A program made the translations under genes and the position numbers. The notes below the pieces were generated by a model. The model was not told the DNA's origin, did no database searches, and saw only the letters and a list, made by a program, of their open reading frames with translations. Shown one piece after another: positions 53,489 through 60,954 of a stretch of DNA of 64,000 bases (position 1 is its first letter; each line of letters opens with the position of its first letter). Origin of the DNA: Shuttleworthia sp045545575 (GTDB lineage: Bacteria > Bacillota > Clostridia > Lachnospirales > Lachnospiraceae); NCBI GenBank assembly GCA_045545575.1, contig JAZQBE010000062.1:1-64000 (forward strand). Direction: 5' to 3'.

Positions 53489-54304
53489 ATGACCATCGGG
53501 GAGATGATAAACCGGAAAAGAGAACTGGGATACACCAATGAACGGATTGCCGAATTGTCCGGGATTCCCCTGGGCACCGTTCAGAAGATTTTTGCGGGCA
53601 CGACGAAAGCGCCCCGCCGCGGGACGATCGAGGCGCTGGAGCGTGTTCTCTGTGAGCCAGCGGCGTTTTCCTATCCCCATGCTTCTTTTGAAGAGACGAA
53701 GCTTCTTCTTCGCGAGGCAGCGCCGGCATACGTGCTGCCGCGGGAAAAACAACAGGGGGATTATACCATTGCGGATTATTACGCCATCCCGGATGATCAC
53801 CGGGTCGAACTGATCGACGGCGTGATCTACGACATGACAGTGCCGACGACCATCCACCAGATGGTGCTTGGCCAGCTGTATCTGCTGTTTGCCGCCTGCG
53901 TGGAAGCGCACCCGGACTGCGAACTGTATTTCGCCCCGGTAGACGTCCGCCTCGACCGGGATAACCGCACCATGGTGCAGCCGGATCTTCTGATTGTCTG
54001 CAGAGACAGCATGGATACAACGAAGTTTATTGACGGCGCGCCCGAGTTTGTGCTGGAGGTGCTGTCCCCGTCCAACCCGGGACATGATCGGATCCGCAAA
54101 CTTAACAAATACTGGAACGCCGGAGTGAAGGAGTACTGGATTGCGGATCCGGATAGCGAAACCGTCCGGGTGTATTGCTTTGAGAAATCTCTTGATCCGG
54201 TGTGCTATTCCTTTACAGACAGCATTCCCGTCTCTCTGTCCGCAGGGGAGTGCGTCATCGACATGACTCGGATTCATGAAAAGATGAAGAAATACCGGGG
54301 ATAG
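53489..54304 (+). CDS. HTH - Uma2 nuclease-domain fusion protein
   Basis: 271 residues from 53489 (AAAGGAG before it). Residues 1-60 form an XRE/lambda-repressor-like HTH (TIGEMINRKRELGYTNERIA; GIPLGTVQKIFAG). Residues ~95-271 are a Uma2 (DUF820) domain, PD-(D/E)XK-like: DDHRVELIDGVIYDM, VQPDLLIVC with the metal aspartate, FVLEVLSPSNPGHDRIRKLN, YWIADPDSETVRVY. The nuclease residues look intact. Uma2 proteins usually lack a DNA-reading domain; here one is fused. Role unknown; DNA processing, defence or transcription control are all possible. The AraC A6 gene starts 43 bases later, without an intervening terminator. Confidence 0.85.
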   Translation: MTIGEMINRKRELGYTNERIAELSGIPLGTVQKIFAGTTKAPRRGTIEALERVLCEPAAFSYPHASFEETKLLLREAAPAYVLPREKQQGDYTIADYYAIPDDHRVELIDGVIYDMTVPTTIHQMVLGQLYLLFAACVEAHPDCELYFAPVDVRLDRDNRTMVQPDLLIVCRDSMDTTKFIDGAPEFVLEVLSPSNPGHDRIRKLNKYWNAGVKEYWIADPDSETVRVYCFEKSLDPVCYSFTDSIPVSLSAGECVIDMTRIHEKMKKYRG

Positions 54305-54347
54305 GACACAGGCGGAAAAAGGATTTCGGAAAGGCGGGGGAGGTAAT

Positions 54348-55154
54348 ATGGACAGCAGAACGGTGAAGCAGCTGGAGGCCTTAAGGATTTCGCTGCAGGA
54401 GAAATGTGAGCAATACTATCTTCAGACCCACCGGTGGGAGGAAGAGCACAACGCGTACACCCAGGAACTGCGGGAACAGGAATGTATCCGGCTGGGGGAT
54501 TTTGACGCGCTTCAAAGGGTGAAAAAAGACATACAGGCAGGCGCCTATGGACTGGTGGAGGAGAAAGCCCGATACAAAAAGGATATGATGATTACTGTGA
54601 TTGCCATCAGCAGCAGATCGGCGATCCGCGGGGGCGTACCCTCTGAACTGGCATTTTCCATGTGTGATTATTATTACCGGTATATAGAGAGTACAGAAGA
54701 CTGGGAAGTGCTGAAACGAATCGCCGGCTGGGCCCAGGAGGATTTCTGCAGACAGGTGCGGCTGCATGAGGTGAATACAGACACCGGCATTCTGATCACG
54801 CGGTGTCGGAATATCGTGGAAAGACAGATGCGCGGACCGCTGCGGGTGGCGGACATCGCAAAACAGCTGGGCGTCAGTGCTACGTATCTGTCAACCCTTT
54901 TTTCAACGTCCACAGGCATCACGCTGAAACGGTATATTCAGAAAAAACGCTGTTATGAAGCGGCGAGAATGCTGATGCTGACAGAGGAATCCTATCACGA
55001 AATTGCGGCGTCTCTGGGGTTTTCGTCCCAGAGTCATTTCGGGCAGGTGTTCCGGGAATGGATGGGGATGACGCCCGACCAGTACCGGAAATACTATAAT
55101 CACGTCTACACCGGGAAGGGAGACAAATCCGGCAAATCCGACAATAAAGATTAA
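54348..55154 (+). CDS. AraC-family regulator A6
   Basis: 268 residues. The N-terminal ~150 are helical (LQEKCEQYYLQTHRWEEEHN; SSRSAIRGGVPSELAFSMCD) with no cupin or known small-molecule domain. The C-terminal ~105 hold two HTH motifs (RVADIAKQLGVSATYLSTLF; YHEIAASLGFSSQSHFGQVF) and the YRKYYN end. The AIRGGV...AFSMCDYYYR stretch resembles the N-terminal domain of a branch of clostridial AraC regulators. GGGGGAGG precedes the start. Possibly co-transcribed with the HTH-Uma2 gene; SBP5 starts 131 bases downstream in the same direction. Confidence 0.88.
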   Translation: MDSRTVKQLEALRISLQEKCEQYYLQTHRWEEEHNAYTQELREQECIRLGDFDALQRVKKDIQAGAYGLVEEKARYKKDMMITVIAISSRSAIRGGVPSELAFSMCDYYYRYIESTEDWEVLKRIAGWAQEDFCRQVRLHEVNTDTGILITRCRNIVERQMRGPLRVADIAKQLGVSATYLSTLFSTSTGITLKRYIQKKRCYEAARMLMLTEESYHEIAASLGFSSQSHFGQVFREWMGMTPDQYRKYYNHVYTGKGDKSGKSDNKD

Positions 55155-55189
55155 AGAGTAAAAAATTAAGAAATGCTTAAAAATCCTGA

Positions 55190-55211
55190 TATTCAATCCG
55201 GGATTTGCATA
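55190..55211. promoter_or_regulatory. AATCCGGGATT operator-like site before SBP5
   Basis: AATCCGGGATT (55195-55205) is a near palindrome; with TATTC before it, it is the inverse of the CGGATT-CAATA element. A TATGAT -10-like box follows closely. Confidence 0.35.
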
Positions 55212-55285
55212 TTATGATAAGTGCGACATTGGGCGAGGGCGCAATGCCTTCCAGTCTCTGATCATCATAGTGCAAGGAGGGGAAT

Positions 55286-57223
55286 ATGACAGGAAACAGA
55301 AAAAAGTGGCTGGCGCTCGGACTGGCTGCCGTGATGGCTGTCTCCGCAGCACTCACCGGCTGCGGTTCGGACAATGCCGCATCCGGCACCGGATCTTCGG
55401 ATGCCGCAGAAACGACCACGACGAATGAAACGACGGAAGCCGCCGATACGGAAACTTCTGCCGTGCCGGATGCGACCGGCGAAACCGACGCAGCAGAAAC
55501 CGCCGCTGCAAATGTTGAAGAGGCGGACGCCGACACCACCTTCGGACTGCTGCTCCTCGGAGATGTGGGCAGTCAGTATTACGACAACTACAGCAAAAAT
55601 CCTTCGTCCATGTACTGGCTTTCCAAAGGCTGGGACGCGGACGGAGACGGGAATGCAAAGAAGATTTCACTTGAATATCTGATGCCCCCGGCAGACGGCG
55701 CTTCGGATTATGTCAATACACTGATGGCCACCGGAGAGTATCCGGAAATTCTGGCGCTTTCCCTGGTCAGCGACACGCCGCTTTCTCTGTATGAGGAAGG
55801 CGTTCTGCTCGATCTGACGGATTACATCGACCAGTATATGCCCAATCTGAAACAATGGCTGGCGGATCATCCGACCTATGTACCGCAGATGACCGCGGAA
55901 ATCGACGGCGAGCAGCGGTATCTTTATCTTCCGATTGTTGCTGACAGCGCGGAGGATCCCTGGGGCTGCTACAACTACCGCAGAGACTGGATCGTCAAAT
56001 ACGGCAAAGATGAGGACGGAAACGCCTTTACCGGATCCTATGACGATGAAGGAATCTGGCACGACGACATCGTGTTCCCCAGCGGAAATACGGATCCCAT
56101 GTTCATCAGTGACTGGGAGTGGATGCTGGATATCTTCAAGACGGCTATCGACACCGAACAGATTCCGGATGGTTATGCCTATCAGATTACGCAGTCCGGT
56201 TTTGTGGGCACCGGTGATTTCGCCAGCGGGTTCGGCGCCATGCTGGGATTCAGCGGTTACTACTTTGATGAAGACGGCACCGTGAAATACGGGTTTACCG
56301 AAGACAATGCCCGTGCTTACTACGAGGCCATGCATGCCTGGTATGAAAACGGCTGGCTGAACCCGTACTTCAACGAGTTTCCCGCAGACCAGCTCTGGTT
56401 CAATCTGGATACGGAAAGCGTATACAACGGCAAGGTAGGTGCCTGGTACGGCCTGGTCTCCCAGTGGGGCCCGAGTCTGGATGCCCATGACGGCGGATAT
56501 ACGGACGGCATCTGCGTTTACGCCGCTCCGCAGCCCATCAATGACGTTTACGGAGACGAGAGCTGTCAGGGAATTGAGCCGCGCATGTTCTATGAAACCT
56601 CCATGGGAGCGATCGGCAGCGGCATAACGAACAAGGCGGAAGGCAAGGATCTGGCCACGCTGTTTACGGCCCTGGATTATCTTTACAGCCCCGAGGGCGG
56701 ACGTCTGCGTTATATGGGCTTAAGCGATCAGCAGATGGAAGAAGCCAAAGGCATCGATCCGGAAATCACGGCTCTTTATGACGAGTACGATATGGAATGT
56801 GCCTATTGGATTGAAGAGCAGGACGGCAGCGAGGTATACCTGCGCAACAACGCCATCCTGAAGTATGAGGACAGCCTGAAGGTGGCCTTAAACCTGGTGC
56901 GTGTGGGCGTCGGTACGTCCCACTTTGCCGGCATTGATTTCGGTTACGACGAAAACTATGCCCACAACATGGAGCTGGCCAGAATGTACGACGCCTCCGC
57001 TACGCTGGGCCTTCTGACCAGCAAGCTGACGCCGGATCAGAATACGGAATACAGCATGAACAACACGAACGCCAGCACCTATCTGGCGCAGACGGTTCCG
57101 GAGTTTGTATTCGGCACGATGGACGTGACGGATGATGCGGTGTGGGATACGTATTGCAAGACACTCGAAAGCTATGGCGTTTCGGACAACCTCGAATGGC
57201 TGAATGCCGCCGCCGGAAAATGA
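55286..57223 (+). CDS. SBP5: extracellular solute-binding lipoprotein
   Basis: 645 residues. Signal peptide with lipobox ALTGC, a long T/E/A/D-rich linker to about residue 85, binding domain with YRRDWIVKYGKD, IVFPSGNTDP, SDWEWMLDIF and a C-terminal PEFVFGTMDVTDDAVW. AAGGAGG precedes the start. Follows AraC A6 and is convergent with a GH13 gene. Its TGA stop is provided by palindrome i. No permease nearby. The ligand may be an alpha-glucan fragment, judged only by the GH13 neighbour. Confidence 0.88.
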   Translation: MTGNRKKWLALGLAAVMAVSAALTGCGSDNAASGTGSSDAAETTTTNETTEAADTETSAVPDATGETDAAETAAANVEEADADTTFGLLLLGDVGSQYYDNYSKNPSSMYWLSKGWDADGDGNAKKISLEYLMPPADGASDYVNTLMATGEYPEILALSLVSDTPLSLYEEGVLLDLTDYIDQYMPNLKQWLADHPTYVPQMTAEIDGEQRYLYLPIVADSAEDPWGCYNYRRDWIVKYGKDEDGNAFTGSYDDEGIWHDDIVFPSGNTDPMFISDWEWMLDIFKTAIDTEQIPDGYAYQITQSGFVGTGDFASGFGAMLGFSGYYFDEDGTVKYGFTEDNARAYYEAMHAWYENGWLNPYFNEFPADQLWFNLDTESVYNGKVGAWYGLVSQWGPSLDAHDGGYTDGICVYAAPQPINDVYGDESCQGIEPRMFYETSMGAIGSGITNKAEGKDLATLFTALDYLYSPEGGRLRYMGLSDQQMEEAKGIDPEITALYDEYDMECAYWIEEQDGSEVYLRNNAILKYEDSLKVALNLVRVGVGTSHFAGIDFGYDENYAHNMELARMYDASATLGLLTSKLTPDQNTEYSMNNTNASTYLAQTVPEFVFGTMDVTDDAVWDTYCKTLESYGVSDNLEWLNAAAGK

Positions 57224-57253
57224 GTCAGAAGGGACAGTCCCCTTTGATTCATT
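57219..57253. repeat. REP-like palindrome i / two-way terminator
   Basis: AATGAGTCAGAAGGGAC (57219-57235) pairs with 57237-57253 with one mismatch and two G-T pairs. It contains the SBP5 stop (57221-57223) and overlaps the stop of the convergent GH13 gene. Close relative of palindrome a. Confidence 0.85.
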
Positions 57254-58571
57254 CCAGGATCTCGGCAGCAAACGCGTCCAGTGAAAGGCTGTAATCCCGG
57301 CCGTTCCACGAGAACGCGATCTGCGCCGGATGATCGGCGATATTCAGGGCAACGAGCACGGTTTCCCCGTCGTATTCCCGGGCATAGACGAGCTGCTCGT
57401 TTCCTTCTTTGACGTTGGTATAGGAGCCGTACTGCAGGGCCCTGGAGCCTTTGCGGAACGCGGAAAGGGAGGCGATGTGTTCCATCAGGGACGCGTCGCC
57501 TTCTTTGATTTCACCGTCTTTGTCCGCCCCGGTGCAGATGAACGCGGCGGACAGCGCCGGGCGCAGCGGATAGTCCGCTTCGGCGCCGGTTCCTTTCTTT
57601 CCATGAATGCCCCATTCACTTCCGCAATAGATGGAGGGAATGCCGGGCATGGTCAGAAGCATGGTATACAGCGCCGGCAGGTGCCGGGGATCTGAAAGCT
57701 GTGAGGCGATGCGGGTCTGGTCGTGATTGTCCAGGAAGTTGTACAGGAACTTGCCCTTGTACATGCCCCACTGGGGATTCGTCTGGCGGTTGATGCCGTA
57801 GGAGATCTCGTACAGGTTGTGGCTGTTGCAGGAGGAATACATGCCCTTCCAGCACTCGTAATTGGTGATGGAATCGAGCATGTCCGGCTGCATGGCCTGG
57901 CAGTTTGCGCAGTTCATGAATTCGCCCATCAGCCAGAAATCGCTCTTGCGCCCCTTGCAGACGCGGTTTAAGTCCCGGAACAGTTCCGGATTCAGGACGT
58001 CGGCCGTATCCAGCCGCAGACCGTCGATGTCGTAGTCCTCCATCCAGCGTTCCACCGCGGACAGAAGATAGCCGCGCACGTCCGGATTGCCCAGGTTCAG
58101 CTTGACCAGATTCCAGTCGCCGCCCCAGGTGTCGTAGGTGGCCTCGTCACCCAGCGGATTGCCCCAGCCGAAATTCAGATTGGAAAACCACCAGCGGTAA
58201 GGGGAGGCGTCCTTTTTCTCCAGCACGTCCAGATACAGCGGGCAGCGGCGGCTGACGTGATTGAAGACGCCGTCTAAGACGATGCGGATGCCGGCTTCAT
58301 GCAGCGCAGCAAAGACGGTTTTGAAATCGTCCTTTGTGCCCAGACGCCGGTCCGGTGTGAAATAGTCGATGGTATCGTAGCCGTGGGCGGCGGATTCAAA
58401 GATCGGTCCGATGTAGACGGCGCCGACGCCGAGATGCTCAAAGTGCGGAATCCAGTCCAAAAGCTGCAGGATGCGGCTGTCGGCCGTGGCGTCGCCTTCG
58501 TTGGTTTTCGGCGCTCCAAGGGCGCCTAAGGGGTAGATATGGTAAAAAAGGGTTTCGTTGTACCAGGACAT
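57249..58571 (-). CDS. GH13 alpha-amylase-family glucosidase
   Basis: 440 residues from 58571 (CGGAGAA before it on the reverse strand). TIM barrel with all GH13 motifs: DGVFNH (100-105), GLRLDTAD with nucleophile D188, acid/base E217 in LMGEFMN, and NHD with D284, then a C-terminal beta domain. No signal peptide and no starch-binding module, so a cytoplasmic enzyme acting on maltodextrins or related alpha-glucosides (neopullulanase, cyclomaltodextrinase or oligo-glucosidase type). Convergent with SBP5. Confidence 0.92.
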   Translation of the reverse strand: MSWYNETLFYHIYPLGALGAPKTNEGDATADSRILQLLDWIPHFEHLGVGAVYIGPIFESAAHGYDTIDYFTPDRRLGTKDDFKTVFAALHEAGIRIVLDGVFNHVSRRCPLYLDVLEKKDASPYRWWFSNLNFGWGNPLGDEATYDTWGGDWNLVKLNLGNPDVRGYLLSAVERWMEDYDIDGLRLDTADVLNPELFRDLNRVCKGRKSDFWLMGEFMNCANCQAMQPDMLDSITNYECWKGMYSSCNSHNLYEISYGINRQTNPQWGMYKGKFLYNFLDNHDQTRIASQLSDPRHLPALYTMLLTMPGIPSIYCGSEWGIHGKKGTGAEADYPLRPALSAAFICTGADKDGEIKEGDASLMEHIASLSAFRKGSRALQYGSYTNVKEGNEQLVYAREYDGETVLVALNIADHPAQIAFSWNGRDYSLSLDAFAAEILE

Positions 58572-58789
58572 GGGATTCTCCGTTTCCCGCCGGCGGCGGG
58601 CAGTATTTATTTTTTTTGCGGGCGCTGTAACGAAACAGGGCACCGGCTGCAATATATTTACAGACGGCATCTGCTGCGGCCATCACCTCACCCGGCTGCG
58701 GCGGGTGCCGTTCGTTTTCTGTGATACCGTTCGGGTGCGAAGGCACCTTTGCTATCTTACGAGATTACAGCCGGATTGTCATTCTTTTT

Positions 58790-58818
58790 TTGGAAAACAG
58801 GGCTTTTGGGGGTATAAT
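58790..58818 (+). promoter_or_regulatory. Promoter of the MATE gene
   Basis: TTGGAA (58790-58795), exactly 17 bases, TATAAT (58813-58818). The best sigma-70 promoter in the GC-rich part. It lies in the 321-base divergent gap 58572-58892; the remainder of that gap holds a GC-rich stretch, a tandem repeat and no gene that I can see. Confidence 0.8.
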
Positions 58819-58822
58819 ACAG

Positions 58823-58852
58823 GAAGCCCGACCATCCGAAGCCCGGCCATCC
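58823..58852. repeat. 15-bp tandem repeat downstream of MATE promoter
   Basis: GAAGCCCG(A/G)CCATCC occurs at 58823-58837 and 58838-58852, in the expected 5' untranslated region. Confidence 0.75.
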
Positions 58853-58892
58853 GCGGCGCCTTCGGCAGGCAAAAGCAGGGCCGGGCAGAAGA

Positions 58893-60257
58893 ATGACAAA
58901 GGACAGGCAAACCAAAATGGAACAGAACAACATTTTCGAACAGGGATCGATTCCCGGTGTATACGTAAAACTCGCGCTGCCGGTGACGCTTGGCATGGTG
59001 TTTTCCGTCGTCTACAACGTCGCGGACACCTGGTTCATCGCGCAGACGCAGAACACGCAGCTGGTGGCCGGCGTTTCGCTGTGCGCGCCGGTGTTTATGC
59101 TTCTGATGGCCTTCGGCAATATCTTCGGCCAGGGCGGAAGCTCCATGCTTTCCCGGCTGTACGGGAAGCAGGATTTCGAAGGAACCCGTCGGATCAGCAG
59201 TTTCTGCTTCTGGGCCGCGATTGCCGTGGGCATTGTGCTCGGTGCCCTGATGCTGATCTTTTCCGAACCGCTGCTGAGACTGCTCGGGGCGTCGCCGGAT
59301 ACGATCGGCTACGCCCGGGAATACTTCCTGACCCTCGCCTGGGGCGCACCGTTTCTGGTGGCCAACTTCATCCACATGAACCTGCTGCGGGCCGAAGGCA
59401 TGTCGCGGGAATCCATGATCGGAAGCACCAGCGGGCTGCTGGTCAATATCATCCTGGATCCCATCTTCATCCTGGGCTTCCACTGGGGCGCCTTCGGCGC
59501 GGCCTTCGCGTCGGTGATCGGCTACGTCTTTTCTGATGTGTTTCTGTTTGCCATTGTACTGAAAAAGAGCCGGATCCAGTCCGTGCGCCCGCAGCTGGCG
59601 CGGATCGCGCCGAGGGACGCCGGCCAGATCTTCGCGATCGGCACCTCCGCCGCCCTGACCAACATCATGTCGAGCATCTGCCTGGTGGTGCTGAACCAGT
59701 ACCTGCTTCCCTACGGGGACGACCGCATCGCGGCGATGGGCATTGCCCAGAAGGTGAGCATGATTATCCTGCTGATCCTGACCGGGATGTCCTTTGGCGC
59801 GGCACCGATGGTGGGTTATTACTACGGCGGCCGGGAGTACGCGCGGCTGAAGGAGCTGCTGGCGTTTCTGTTCCGCACGGTCGGCGGGCTGGCCATTGCG
59901 ATGACGGCGGTGCTGTTCGCACTGGCGCGCCCGGCGGTGGGCATGTTCCTGAAGGACGCTGTGGTGATCGAACTGGGAACGGAGATGCTTCGCTGGCAGA
60001 TCGCCACCGTGACGCTGGCAACGGCCGTGATGATCATCACGATCTGTTTCCAGGCCTCCGGCAAAGCGCCCGAGGCGCTGGTGGTATCGGTCCTTCGGCA
60101 GGGAATCGTTTTCCTTGCGGTGATCGCGGTTTTGTCGCGAATCGCCGGATATCCGGGCGTCCTGGCGTCCCAGGCGGCTGCGGACGTCGTGACGGCCGTG
60201 ATTGCCGGGACGCTGTTTATGACACGGTTCTACCGGGAGCTGGATAATGCTGCCTGA
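58893..60257 (+). CDS. MATE-family multidrug/metabolite exporter
   Basis: 454 residues with about twelve membrane helices. The opening IPGVYVKLALPVTLGMVFSV is typical of MATE proteins, and FGQGGSSMLSRLYG and GMSFGAAPMVGYYYGG mark the two related halves. Exports drugs or metabolites against Na+ or H+. The start may instead be the ATG at 58917, which has AAAGGACAGG 10-12 bases before it; 58893 has a weaker site. Own promoter and own terminator: a single-gene unit. Confidence 0.92.
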   Translation: MTKDRQTKMEQNNIFEQGSIPGVYVKLALPVTLGMVFSVVYNVADTWFIAQTQNTQLVAGVSLCAPVFMLLMAFGNIFGQGGSSMLSRLYGKQDFEGTRRISSFCFWAAIAVGIVLGALMLIFSEPLLRLLGASPDTIGYAREYFLTLAWGAPFLVANFIHMNLLRAEGMSRESMIGSTSGLLVNIILDPIFILGFHWGAFGAAFASVIGYVFSDVFLFAIVLKKSRIQSVRPQLARIAPRDAGQIFAIGTSAALTNIMSSICLVVLNQYLLPYGDDRIAAMGIAQKVSMIILLILTGMSFGAAPMVGYYYGGREYARLKELLAFLFRTVGGLAIAMTAVLFALARPAVGMFLKDAVVIELGTEMLRWQIATVTLATAVMIITICFQASGKAPEALVVSVLRQGIVFLAVIAVLSRIAGYPGVLASQAAADVVTAVIAGTLFMTRFYRELDNAA

Positions 60258-60303
60258 CAAGAATTAAGCATTCGTAGGCACGCTTTTGCTGATAAACATA
60301 GGG

Positions 60304-60349
60304 CGGCTGACTGTTGTGTTTTTTGAATCAACAGTCAGCCGTCTTTTTT
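60304..60349 (+). terminator. Strong intrinsic terminator after MATE
   Basis: CGGCTGACTGTTG (60304-60316) pairs perfectly with CAACAGTCAGCCG (60329-60341), followed by TCTTTTTT. It also marks the edge between GC-rich and AT-rich DNA. Confidence 0.92.
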
Positions 60350-60373
60350 GCGTCCATTAGTGCACACATACCG

Positions 60374-60700
60374 CTAATGAAATGATTTAAGTAATTGAAG
60401 AACACTAAGCCGTTGGCTGGCATTCAGCCTGCCCCATTCAATTAAAATCTCTTTCTGTTCATCTGTTAAGAGCGGATCAGTAGACGAAGTGGAAAAGAAT
60501 TGCATCAAAGTGATACCCAAACCATTGCAGATTTTCTCAAGCGATGATATGGAAGGAGACAGATGGTTTCGATACCAGCTGGATATCGTTGACTGTGTGA
60601 TGCCCGAGTTTTTTGCAAGAGTGTATTCTGTCCATTCCCTTTTTAGACGCTCTTCAGTGATTCGTCCAAGAACATCGAATTCTGATTTCTCTCGTCTCAT
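60374..60700 (-). CDS. XRE-family HTH regulator
   Basis: 108 residues from 60700, which has TAGGAGT before it on the reverse strand; the frame runs seven codons further to 60721. An N-terminal HTH of the XRE type (YTLAKNSGITQSTISSWYRN; PSISSLEKICNGLGITLMQF) and a helical C-terminal tail (DEQKEILIEWGRLNASQRLS), the usual build of a small dimeric repressor. It faces away from the DUF6020-like gene; two inverted repeats TACG-N6-CGTA at that gene's promoter are its probable operators. Codon use is AT-rich, unlike the genes to the left. Confidence 0.88.
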   Translation of the reverse strand: MRREKSEFDVLGRITEERLKREWTEYTLAKNSGITQSTISSWYRNHLSPSISSLEKICNGLGITLMQFFSTSSTDPLLTDEQKEILIEWGRLNASQRLSVLQLLKSFH

Positions 60701-60856
60701 CTTAACTCCTATTATTTGCAATAAAAAAGAAAACCCTAGATTTATCGAAAAGCATTAGAAGTAGTACGAGCTTACGAAGTATTGGATAAGAGTGGCATAA
60801 AAATCATGAAACGCCTTGAAACAATGCGTTCATAAGACAATTCTTTCACATTGTGA

Positions 60857-60885
60857 TTGAAAAACAATACGTAACAACGTATAAT
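60857..60885 (+). promoter_or_regulatory. Promoter of the DUF6020-MBOAT unit
   Basis: TTGAAA (60857-60862), exactly 17 bases, TATAAT (60880-60885). Near-consensus; overlapped by one of the inverted repeats. Confidence 0.8.
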
Positions 60886-60905
60886 ACACTACGATAATAC
60901 GTAGT
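60867..60905. promoter_or_regulatory. Two TACG-N6-CGTA operators
   Basis: ATACG-TAACAA-CGTAT (60867-60882) overlaps the spacer and -10 box; ACTACG-ATAATA-CGTAGT (60888-60905) covers the expected transcription start. Centres are 22 bases apart, about two helix turns, as for cooperative repressor binding. The XRE gene next door is the likely binder. Confidence 0.65.
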
Positions 60906-60954
60906 AATGGAAGGAATGATGTTATTCGAAATGAGAACCGGAGAAAGGCTTGAC

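Noticed and set aside
58779..60260. 493-codon open frame on the minus strand
   Set aside because: Antisense to the MATE gene, strongly basic and histidine-rich, no domain.
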